Below are positions 56,282 through 64,000 of a stretch of DNA of 64,000 nucleotides, in pieces (the stretch's first letter is position 1; the number at the start of each line of letters is the position of its first letter). The translations under genes and the position numbers were made by a program. The notes under the pieces are model-generated. The model worked only from the letters and a program-made list of their open reading frames with translations, did not search any database and was not told the origin of the DNA. This stretch comes from DATEDA01 sp963827595 (lineage in GTDB: Bacteria > Pseudomonadota > Gammaproteobacteria > Burkholderiales > SG8-39), in NCBI GenBank assembly GCA_963827595.1, contig CAWHBT010000009.1:1-64000 (forward strand). The letters are read 5' to 3'.

Positions 56282-57231
56282 ATGAGACATCTTGCGGCCC
56301 TGCTGCTCGCGCTGCTCGGGCCCGGGCTGGCCCTGGCGCAGGGCTTTCCGAGCAAGACCGTCCGGCTGATCTCCGGGGTGACTCCGGGAAGCGTCACCGA
56401 CACGATGGCGCGCATCCTCGCCGAGAAGCTGCCGGCGAGCCTCGGCCAGCCGGTGATCGTGGAGAACCGCCTCGGCGCGGGCGGGCTGATCAGCGGGGCC
56501 TACGTCGCGAAAGCGGAACCGGACGGGCACACGATCAGCATCGCCGCCTCGGCGTTCACGGTCTTGACCCTCCTGCACCCGGGGCTCGACCCGAAGGACC
56601 TGACCCCGGTGGCGACGATCGCCACGATGCCCACGGCGCTCGTCGTGTCGCCGGCGAAGGGCTACAAGACCCTCGCCGAGCTGGTCGCCGCAGCAAAGGC
56701 GAAGCCCGGCGCGCTTGTCGCCACGACCGCCGGCGTCGGTAGTGCCACGCACATGAACCTGGAGCGCTTCCGGTTCGCCGCCGGGATCGAGGTGCTCAAC
56801 GTGCACATGAAGGGCGCGCCGAGGCGCTGGCCGAAGTCCTCACCGGGCGGGCCGATCTGTACTTCGCGCCGGCGTTCTTGGTGCGCAACCACGTCCGCGA
56901 CGGCAAGCTGCTCGCGCTCGGGATGGGCTCGCCCAAGCGCAGCGCGCTGATGCCGGACCTGCCGACCACCGTGGAGCTCGGCTATCCGAAGTCGGACTAC
57001 AACCTCTGGGTCGGCGCGCTCGTCTCGTCAAAGACTCCGCGCCCCATCGTTGCGCGCCTGAACAGCGAGTTCGACGCCGCGGTCCAGTCGCCCGAGGTGC
57101 GCGAACGACTGCGTCAAGCTCGGCGCGGACCCTCTCACCATGTCGCTCTCGGACTTCGAGGCAATGATCCAGCGGGAGCTCGTGGAGAACGCCGAGCTCA
57201 TCAAGGCAGCGCCGGGATCAAGGCGAACTGA
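56282..57231 (+). CDS. Bug-family solute-binding protein (about three frameshifts)
   Basis: About 317 codons after repair. Signal peptide ending LALAQG, then FPSKTVRLISGVTPGSVTDTMARI, VIVENRLGAGGLISGAYVAKAEPDG and LNVHMKGAP. The frame is lost near 56821 (one base missing before EALAEVLTGRADLYFAP). It shifts again near 57114 (extra base before VKLGADPLTMS) and near 57210 close to the end (AGIKAN). Otherwise a normal Bug protein, following the HAO gene by 35 bp. Convergent with the tannase-like gene. Confidence 0.82.
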
Positions 57232-57257
57232 GCTGTCCGTCGCGTTCCGCGCTCGCG

Positions 57258-59117
57258 TCAATCAGCGCACAGGTAGCTGGAGGCGACGTTGATGTCGCCG
57301 CCGACATGGGTCGCCTTCTTCGGATAGGCGCAGATGGGCCTCGACTTGACGACCGGGAATGTCGGTGTCACAGCGGAACGGATGTCGATCCGTGTCGGCG
57401 CGATGCCCTTTTCGACCCAGTCCGTCAACACGTCGTAGAGCTGCGTGGTCCCGCTCGGCCCCACGCCGGCCGGGAGCGGCGGATTGGCGGTCGGGTTCGG
57501 TCGTTCCGTTGCCTAAGCCGTGGGACATTCCAGGCACGAGGAACAGGCGATAAAACTTCTTCACTGCACGCAGCTCGCCCATCTCCGCGCACCACCCGCT
57601 CGTAGTAGTTGATCTGATCCCTGCGGCATGATCAGGATGTCGGCGAGGCCGTGGTACATCAGCATCTTTCCGCCTGCGTTCCTGAACGGCCGCAGATCCG
57701 GATCGTCGGTGTTGATGTGCGCAAAGCTGCGCTGCAGCGCTCACCCCGTTGTCGTATGCGTCAGCCAGCTGCGCGTAAGACAGGTTCCTCCAGCCATTCG
57801 CCCCATTGCCGGTCGCATTGATGAACGACGGCGTCGCGAGCGTCGGGTTCTGATTCTCCAGCGCCACCATGTCGGTGGCGATCGTGAATGGATTGGGGCC
57901 TGCCAACGCCCCCATGAACGTCCCTCGGGCGAGCCCGTACCAGAGATGGTTGCCCTTGACCCTCCGTGACCAGCTGTTATCGACCGCCGGCGACGGCGCG
58001 GTGCCGTCCCGGGTCTGCCCGAACCACATCTTGTTCATCGCCTGGGCCTGCACCGACGTCACACAGTCCGCGGTCGTATTGGTTCCGCCGCTCGACGCGC
58101 ACAGCACACTTGCGTCCTGCGTCGGGTCGTATCGGCACTCGGACGGGTCCGGGATATAGCCGAGATGCTGGCCATTCACCACGTCGCAGGCATTGATCGC
58201 GGCATTGCCAAGCAGCGCCATCTGCCCGAACGTAAGGGAAACGCCACCGAGGTCCCGTTGAACCACGATCTGCGGATACAGCTCGTTGGTGATGAAGCGC
58301 GTCCAGTTGAAAGCCGGCGCACCGGCGAGGATACCGTCGAAGTCGTGCGGATGAAGCTTGCGCGAGCTTGTGGCCCTGCCGGCCGCCGGTGGAGAAGCCG
58401 TCCCAGTAGGCGTACTTCGCATCCCTGCCGTAGTACGCCTTGGTGAGCGCCTTCGTCTTCACGGCCATCTGGTGGATCCCGCGCTGGGCGAAATCGTCTC
58501 CACAGGACTGTGTTGATCGTCCCGTCGGGATTCATCGCGAACGATCCGGTGCCGGTGATCACTGTGCCCGGTATCGGTGCTTGCCGAAACCGCGCCTTCG
58601 ATGGTGGCAGACGTCGCCGGACTGGGCGTGGTCCCGGACTGGGGCACCGGCCCCGGCGAGCAACGTCAGCGACGTTTGTACGCCGCCCGCCCAGCCGCCG
58701 CCGCCGAGCACGTGGATCCGCCTGTTCCAGTTCCCGGGCGTCGGCAGCCACACTTCGATGCCGATACCCGCCGACGTCGACGGCGCACCGGCCGGACCGG
58801 GATTGCCGGGTCCCACCAGCAGCTTGACGACGCAAACGTCGTTGGCGGCGACTGGCGGCGGAGGCGTCGGGCGGCGTGCCGGAAAGCGCGAGGGGCTCCC
58901 CTTTCTTGAAGGCCTTGACCAGCAGGACGGTGGTCAGCGAGTCGGGCTTGAACTCGTCCTTCAGCGTGTCATCGCACGACAGCAGCTTGGGCTTGTGGTG
59001 GTGCCCCTTGCCGTCGTCGTGCTTTCCGTCCATCGGCGCTGCTGTGAAATGGGACGCCGAGAATGAGCGCCGCCGCGATGGCAGCCAAGGCAGCTTTTCA
59101 CTGGAAGCGCGATCCAT
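57258..59117 (-). pseudogene. tannase/feruloyl-esterase family protein, about eleven frameshifts
   Basis: The parts read across all three frames, in order: signal peptide (LAAIAAALILGVPFHSSA), a Lys/His-rich segment, IEVWLPTPGNWNRRIHVLGGGGWAGG, and the nucleophile motif YWDGFSTGGRQGH. Then follow FDGILAGAPAFNWTRF, the acid segment MYHGLADILIMPQG (Asp), the His segment LFLVPGMSHG, and PICAYPKKATHVGG. All three catalytic residues of the tannase family are present. The frame breaks about every 170 nt, with no substitutions that destroy motifs. That is far more than elsewhere and suggests either a badly read stretch or a recent wreck. If intact it would be a secreted esterase of about 615 aa, divergent from the TetR gene. 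Confidence 0.75.
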
Positions 59118-59202
59118 CTCCCTCCTCTCCTGTTGGCGGTCCGGCTTGCCATTCTCGAAGCGGCGTCGCAGACTAGCAACTCGCGTTCTGGACAGTCCGG
59201 CG

Positions 59203-59812
59203 ATGCTGAAGAAGGTACCGCAGCAAGAGCGCTCGCGGGCGATGGTGGAGGACATCCTGGCCGCGGCGACTCGCGTTTTGAACGAGCGCCCGCTAGATGC
59301 GGTCAGCACGAACCTGGTGGCGGACGTCGCCGGCGTCAGCATCGGTTCCCTCTACCAGTACTTCGACAGCAAGCAGGCGATCGTGGAAAGCCTCCTGGAG
59401 CGGCACGTACACGCTTGCATCGCGCTGGCGAACACGGCTCTCGGGGACGGCAGCGACGGCCGCGCGGTCCATCGGTATCGGACGGTGCTGCGCGAGCTGC
59501 TCGCGTTGCACGAAAGGGAGCGGTTCCTGCACGTGAGCTTCGCTCAGGTGGGCTCCACGGGCGCCGGCCTCCAGACCGCCGAGCACGCCGCGCATGCCGG
59601 CCTCCTTGCGCGCCGTCTCGCCGAGGAGTTCCCGCGGCTCTCCGAGCGCGGGAAGCCGCCTGCATGCGCAGATTCTCATGCGGATGGTCAATACCCTGGT
59701 CCACGGCGCGATCGAACTCCCTGGACCGGGTCGCGACCGCCTGGTGGTCGAGCATTTCAACGCCTTCGCCTCGGGTTACAGCCGGGCGCTCGAAGCGCCG
59801 ACGGCGACCTGA
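59203..59812 (+). CDS. TetR-family transcriptional regulator (one frameshift)
   Basis: About 202 aa. The N-terminal HTH is QERSRAMVEDILAAATRVLNE...ISIGSLYQYFDSKQAIVE-like: VADVAGVSIGSLYQYFDSKQ is the recognition region. The ligand-binding part is helical. An extra G near 59651 breaks the frame after RLSERGK; the end MRMVNTLVHGAIELP is in the next frame. Only 85 bp separate it from the divergent tannase-like gene, so it probably controls that gene and itself. Confidence 0.85.
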
Positions 59813-59849
59813 GCCGAGCTCGAACAGCGCGATCGGCAGGCCGCGTAGC

Positions 59850-59874
59850 GGTGGCGCGTTGCCGACGCGCCACC
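59850..59874 (+). terminator. hairpin after the TetR gene
   Basis: A perfect 9-bp stem (GGTGGCGCG, 7-nt loop, CGCGCCACC) 37 bp after the TetR stop, followed by CGGGG and not a T-run. Probable transcript end. Confidence 0.45.
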
Positions 59875-59885
59875 CGGGGAAGACA

Positions 59886-59915
59886 TGGACAATCCCGGGA
59901 CGCGCTTGGTAGACT
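59886..59915 (+). promoter_or_regulatory. candidate promoter for the livKHMGF operon
   Basis: TGGACA (5 of 6 to -35) at 59886-59891, an 18-bp spacer and TAGACT (4 of 6) at 59910-59915, about 95 bp before the GTG of the binding-protein gene. Confidence 0.45.
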
Positions 59916-60009
59916 GCCCGCGTCGCCCCTAGGGGGCGGTCGTTCTATTTACGCGCTGCCCGCGCTCGGTCAAAGGCGCGGCAGCGATCCAGGACTCGAG
60001 GAGGAAATC

Positions 60010-61195
60010 GTGCGTATCCCATTCCGTGCGCTGTTCGTCGGGCTCGCTCGCCGCCGGCTTCGCCGCCGCTCCGGCGCTCGCCCAGCAGAAGCTGAAGATC
60101 GGCTTCATCACCACGCTCTCCGGCCCGCAGGGCGTCATCGGCGAGCACATGCGGCAGTCGGTGGAGCTCGCGCTCGACCATCTCGGGCGCAAGGTCGGCG
60201 GCCTCGACACCGAGATCATCTACGGCGACGACCAGGTCAAGCCCGACGTCGGCAAGCAGCTCGCCGACGAGATGCTGAAGAAGCACCAGGTGAACTTCGT
60301 GTCCGGCATCATCTGGTCGAACGTGATGCTCGCCGTGGCGCCGACCGTCACCCAGGCCGGGACCTTCATGATCGGCACCAACGCCGGCCCGCACGATCTC
60401 GCCGGCAAGGGCTGCAGCGAGCTGTTCTTCACCACGTCGTGGCAGAACGACCAGACGCCGGAGGCGATGGGCAAGCACATGTCCGACAAGGGCGTGACCG
60501 ACGTTTACGTCATGGCGCCCAACTACGCCGCCGGCAAGGACATGGTCACCGGCTTCAAGCGCTACTTCAAGGGCAAGATCGTCGACGAGGTGTACACCAA
60601 GCTCGGGCAGACCGACTACCAGGCGGAGCTGAGCCAGCTCCGCTCCAAGAACCCGAAGGCGGTGTTCGTCTTCTACCCGGGCGGCATGGGGATCCAGTTC
60701 CTCAAGCAGTACTCCGAGGCGGGCATGCGCGGGCAGTACCCGCTGTACTCCGTGTACACGGTGGACGAGATCTCGATTCCGGCGGTCAAGCACGCCGCGC
60801 TCGGCCAGCTCGAGACGCGGTACTGGAGCCCGGACCTCAAGAACCCGGCCAACGAGAAGTTCGTGGCCGACTTCAAGAAGAAGTACGGCAAGCTGCCGGT
60901 GTTCTACGGCGCGCAGAGCTACGACGGCATCATGCTGATCGACTCCGCGGTGCGGGCGGTGAAGGGCGACCTCGCCAACAAGCAGGGCATGATCGCGGCG
61001 ATGCGCAAGGCGAACTACAACTCGACGCGCGGCAAGTACGCGTACAACACCAACCACTTCCCGATCCAGAACTTCTATCTGCTGAAGGCGGTCGCCGGGG
61101 CGACCCCCGCCGCCGACCCGGTGCTCCAGATCCAGGAGACGGTGTTCGCCAACCACAAGGACTCCTACTCCAAGGAATGCCCGATGAAGTGGTAG
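60010..61195 (+). CDS. livK: ABC transporter periplasmic binding protein, branched-chain amino acid type (one frameshift)
   Basis: About 394 aa from GTG 60010, with GAGGAGG upstream. The signal peptide is broken by an extra base near 60049 (FVGLA, then AAGFAAAPALAQQK in the next frame). The mature part is a type I periplasmic fold: KIGFITTLSGPQGVIGEHM, IIYGDDQVKPDVGKQLADEM, FYGAQSYDGIMLIDSAVRAV. Many members near aromatic clusters bind aromatic or carboxylic acids rather than leucine, and the TSWQND patch also occurs in such proteins. The ligand is open. Confidence 0.88.
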
Positions 61196-61216
61196 CCGCA
61201 CCGCCGGCACGGGCCG

Positions 61217-61245
61217 AAGGGCGCGGTCGAACCGCGCCCTTTTTT
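61217..61245 (+). terminator. intrinsic terminator/attenuator between livK and livH
   Basis: An 11-bp perfect stem (AAGGGCGCGGT, CGA loop, ACCGCGCCCTT) running into six T. It is a textbook intrinsic terminator in the 61-bp gap inside the operon, so most transcripts would end after the binding-protein gene and the rest read into the permease genes. Confidence 0.85.
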
Positions 61246-61256
61246 GCGCCCCCGCG

Positions 61257-62178
61257 ATGAACCCCCTCCTCATCCTCGAGCAGACGCTGAACGGGCTGCA
61301 GCTCGGGGTGATGCTGTTCCTGATGGCCGCGGGGCTCACGCTCGTGTTCGGGATCATGAACCTCGTGAATCTCGCCCACGGGTCGCTGTACATGGTGGGC
61401 GCGTACCTCTGGGTGGCGTTCGCCAACCTGACCGGGTCCTACCTCGCCGGGGTCGCGCTCGCGCTCGCCGGGACGCTCGCCGTCGGGGTGCTGGTCGAGC
61501 TCGTCGCGCTGCGCACGCTCTACGACCGCGACCACCTCGACCAGGTGCTCGCGACCTTCGGGCTCATCCTCTTCTTCAACGAGCTGGTCGCGATCCTCTT
61601 CGGGCGCGCCGCGCTCTACACCAGCGTCCCGCCCTGGCTGTCGGGCCACGTCGAGCTTCTCGCCGGCCTGCGCTATCCGCTGTATCGCCTCGTCATCATC
61701 CTGGTCGGCCTGGCGGTCGCGGGGCTGCTCTGGTACGTGGTGACGCGCACGCGCCTCGGGATGCTGATCCGGGCCGGCGCCTCGAACCGCACGATGGTGT
61801 CGGCGCTCGGGGTCAACATCCGGCTCCTGTACACCGTCGTCTTCGGGTTCGGCGCCGCGCTCGCCGGGCTGGCCGGCCTGATGGCCGGGCCGATCTACAC
61901 GGTGGAGCCGGGCATGGGCGAGAAGATCCTGATCGAGGTGTTCGTCGTGATCGTCATCGGCGGGATCGGCTCGATCCGCGGCGCGCTCGCCGGCGCGCTC
62001 ATCGTCGGCATGGTCGACACGTTCGGCCGCGCGTTCCTGAAGCCGACGCTCGCGACGGTGCTGTCGCCGAACGCCGCGGACACGGCCGGGCCCGCCGATC
62101 GCGTCGATGCTGGTCTATCTCCTGATGGCGCTGGTGCTCGCCATCCGGCCGGCGGGGCTGTTCCCCGCGCGCGGGTAG
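61257..62178 (+). CDS. livH: branched-chain amino acid-type ABC permease LivH (one frameshift)
   Basis: About 306 aa. Eight or so helices with the family stretches GLTLVFGIMNLVNLAHGSLYMVGAY, GASNRTMVSALGVNI and IFVVIVIGGIGSIRGALAGAL-type sequence. An extra base near 62096 shifts the frame inside the last loop (DTAGPA, then IASMLVYLLMALVLAIRPAGLFPARG). Length 922 is 3n+1. Followed 7 bp later by livM. Confidence 0.9.
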
Positions 62179-62185
62179 CGCACCG

Positions 62186-63133
62186 ATGCGCAACCGCGCG
62201 CGTGCCCTCTCGGTCGCCGTGGTGCTGCTCGCGCTCGCCGCGGTGCCGCCGGTCGCCGCCGTGCTCGGCCAGCCGTTCTACCTCGACCTCGTCCGGCGCA
62301 TCATGATCTTCGCGATCGCCGCGCTCAGCCTCAACCTGATCCTCGGCTACGGGGGCATGATCTCGTTCGGCCACGCCGCCTATCTCGGCGTCGGCGCCTA
62401 CGCCGTCGGCATCCTGGCGCACTACGGGATCAGCGACGGGTTCCTGCAGTTCGCGGTCGCGATTGCCGCCTCGGCGTTCGTCGCCCTCGTGATCGGCGCG
62501 ATCTCGATCCGCACCAGCGGCGTGTACTTCATCATGATCACGCTCGCGTTTACCCAGATGCTCTACTACCTCGGCATCTCGATCGAGGAGTTCGGCGGCG
62601 ACGACGGCATGCGGCTCGCGGCGCGCAGCCAGTTCGCCGGCGTCCTCGACCTCGGCAGTCCGACGCCGTTCTATTACTTCGTGCTCGCGATCCTCGCCGC
62701 GTTCCTCTACCTCGTGCACCGCCTGGTCAACTCGCGGTTCGGGATGGTCATCCGGGCGGCGAAGTCGAACGACGCCCGCACGCGCGCGATCGGGTTCTCG
62801 CCCTACCCCTACAAGCTCGCCGCGTTCGTCATCGCCGGCGCGATGGGCGGCGTCGCGGGCGCCCTGCTCGTCAACCAGACGGCCTACCTCACGCCCGAGT
62901 TCATGAACTGGACCCGTTCGGGCGAGATCATGTTCATGGTGATCCTCGGCGGCATCGCCACCCTGATCGGACCGGTGCTCGGGGCGGCCGTGCTGCTGCT
63001 CCTCGAGGACCTGCTCGCCGCGTGGACTACCCACTGGCAGATCATCCTCGGTCCGCTTCTCGTGCTCGCGGTGCTGTTCGCGAAGCGCGGGCTCGCCGGC
63101 CTGCTGCCCGGAGGCGGCCGCGATGGCGACTGA
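62186..63133 (+). CDS. livM: branched-chain amino acid-type ABC permease LivM
   Basis: 315 aa, intact. About nine helices; LSLNLILGYGGMISFGHAAYLGVGAY is the LivM signature, and AAKSNDARTRAIGFSPYPYKL is the cytoplasmic coupling loop. It forms the second half of the membrane channel with LivH. Its 3' end overlaps livG by 11 nt. Confidence 0.95.
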   Translation: MRNRARALSVAVVLLALAAVPPVAAVLGQPFYLDLVRRIMIFAIAALSLNLILGYGGMISFGHAAYLGVGAYAVGILAHYGISDGFLQFAVAIAASAFVALVIGAISIRTSGVYFIMITLAFTQMLYYLGISIEEFGGDDGMRLAARSQFAGVLDLGSPTPFYYFVLAILAAFLYLVHRLVNSRFGMVIRAAKSNDARTRAIGFSPYPYKLAAFVIAGAMGGVAGALLVNQTAYLTPEFMNWTRSGEIMFMVILGGIATLIGPVLGAAVLLLLEDLLAAWTTHWQIILGPLLVLAVLFAKRGLAGLLPGGGRDGD

Positions 63134-63882
63134 CGCGCTCCTCGACGTGCGCGGGCTCGCGAAGAGCTTCGGCGCGCTGCGCGCGACCGACGGCGTCGAC
63201 CTCGACGTGCGCGAGGGCGAGACGCACGCGATCATCGGCCCGAACGGCGCCGGCAAGACGACCCTGATCGGCCAGCTCTCCGGCAACGCTGCGCCCGGAC
63301 GCGGGCCGCATCCGCTTCGCCGGCGAGGAAATCACCGCGCTCGCCGCGCCGGCCCGGTCCCGGAAGGGCCTCGCCCGCTCGTTCCAGATCACCAGCATCT
63401 ACCGGGAATTCACCGCGCTCGACAACGTGGCCCTCGCCGTGCAGGCGCACGCCGGCCACAGCTTCCGGTTCTGGCGCCCCGCGCGGAGCGAACCCGAGCT
63501 GCGCGACCCGGCGCGCGCCATTCTCGAGGAGGTGGGCCTCGGCGCGCGCGCCGACGTGCGCGCCGCCAACCTGGCCCACGGCGAGCAGCGCCAGCTCGAG
63601 ATCGCGATGGTGCTCGCCACCCGGCCGCGGCTGATGCTGCTCGACGAGCCGGTCGCCGGCATGGGCATCGACGAGTCCCAGCGCATGGTCCGGTTCCTCG
63701 GCGGCCTGAAGGGGAAGCGCACGATGGTCCTCGTCGAGCACGACATGGACGCGGTCTTCACGCTCGCGGACCGCGTCTCGGTGCTCGTCTACGGCCGCAT
63801 CATCGCCAGCGGCACGCCCGAGGAGATCCGCGCCAACCCGGAGGTGCGCACCGCCTATCTCGGCGAGGAAGCGGAGGGCTGA
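63123..63882 (+). CDS. livG: branched-chain amino acid-type ABC ATPase LivG (one frameshift)
   Basis: About 252 aa. Walker A GPNGAGKTTLIGQLSG, Q-loop ARSFQITSIYREFTALDNV, signature LAHGEQRQLEIAMVLA, Walker B LMLLDEPVAGM and switch His in VLVEHDMDAVF. An extra base near 63288, just after the Walker A (SGN, then LRPDAGRIRFAGEE), breaks the frame. Length 760 is 3n+1. Its stop overlaps the livF start (TGATG). Confidence 0.92.
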
Positions 63883-64000
63883 TGCTGCTCGTCCAGGGCA
63901 TCGAGACGGCGTACGGCCTGAGCCAGGTGCTCTTTGGCATCGACCTGAAGGTCGATAACGGGGAGGTCGTCACGCTGCTCGGCCGCAACGGCATGGGCAA
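63882..64000 (+). CDS. livF: branched-chain amino acid-type ABC ATPase LivF, 5' part only
   Basis: The first 39 codons are visible: MLLVQGIETAYGLSQVLFGI, then VTLLGRNGMG, the start of a Walker A (GRNGMGKTT in the family). The rest lies past the window edge. It completes the livKHMGF set. Confidence 0.9.
   Translation, partial: MLLVQGIETAYGLSQVLFGIDLKVDNGEVVTLLGRNGMG

Noticed and set aside
57258..59117. Programmed frameshifting in the tannase-like gene
   Set aside because: Too many shifts, in both directions, with no common slippery sequence or downstream structure.

Overview
The window is very GC-rich DNA (about 70 percent by eye) and reads as chromosome of a Burkholderiales-type betaproteobacterium, probably an environmental, aerobic user of organic and aromatic acids. 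This rests on gene content: the sdhCDAB-sdhE-gltA-sucAB-lpd block facing an mdh/citE-like/acnA operon, orphan Bug-type solute-binding proteins, and the acs/actP/symporter-kinase cluster. No rRNA, tRNA, CRISPR, insertion sequence or prophage was recognised.

Region 1 (1-16.6 kb, all minus strand) is an acetate uptake, activation and signalling cluster. In transcription order it holds acs, a 66-aa membrane protein, a sodium/solute symporter-histidine kinase fusion, a lone receiver, a membrane-anchored pseudokinase-DnaQ exonuclease fusion, two DUF294 nucleotidyltransferase-like genes, a DUF485 protein plus actP, then a second receiver/exonuclease pair and an FAD-linked oxidase that runs off the left edge.

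Region 2 (16.9-25.1 kb) holds a CitE-like lyase/CoA ligase pair, a secreted protein, a UDP-glucuronate decarboxylase, a transglutaminase-like protein, a SET-domain protein, fumC, and a tandem family of about 60-aa lipoproteins ending in a GFPQY motif that I do not recognise.

Region 3 (25.2-48.1 kb) is central carbon metabolism: prpE and acuI (propionyl/acryloyl-CoA), zapE, lpd, sucB, sucA, gltA, sdhE, sdhB, sdhA, sdhD and sdhC on the minus strand. Divergently run mdh, a CitE-like lyase, a mesaconyl-CoA-hydratase-like protein, a second CitE-like lyase, a small secreted protein and acnA. A SlyD-like isomerase lies convergent to acnA.

Region 4 (48.2-57.2 kb) is an aromatic-degradation cluster: thioesterase, LigB-type extradiol dioxygenase, PdxA-family dehydrogenase, Rieske oxygenase, Bug protein, semialdehyde dehydrogenase and VOC extradiol dioxygenase on the minus strand, with 3-hydroxyanthranilate dioxygenase and another Bug protein divergent. 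Region 5 (57.3-64 kb) holds a tannase/feruloyl-esterase-like gene, a TetR regulator and a branched-chain-amino-acid-type ABC transporter (livKHMGF) cut by the right edge.

A recurring feature is about 30 apparent frameshifts, mostly single extra bases. They are frequent at 53.5-63.3 kb and absent at about 28.2-53.5 kb. The affected proteins read cleanly once the frame is restored, so sequence error is the simplest explanation. For these genes the coordinates give the whole interrupted gene.
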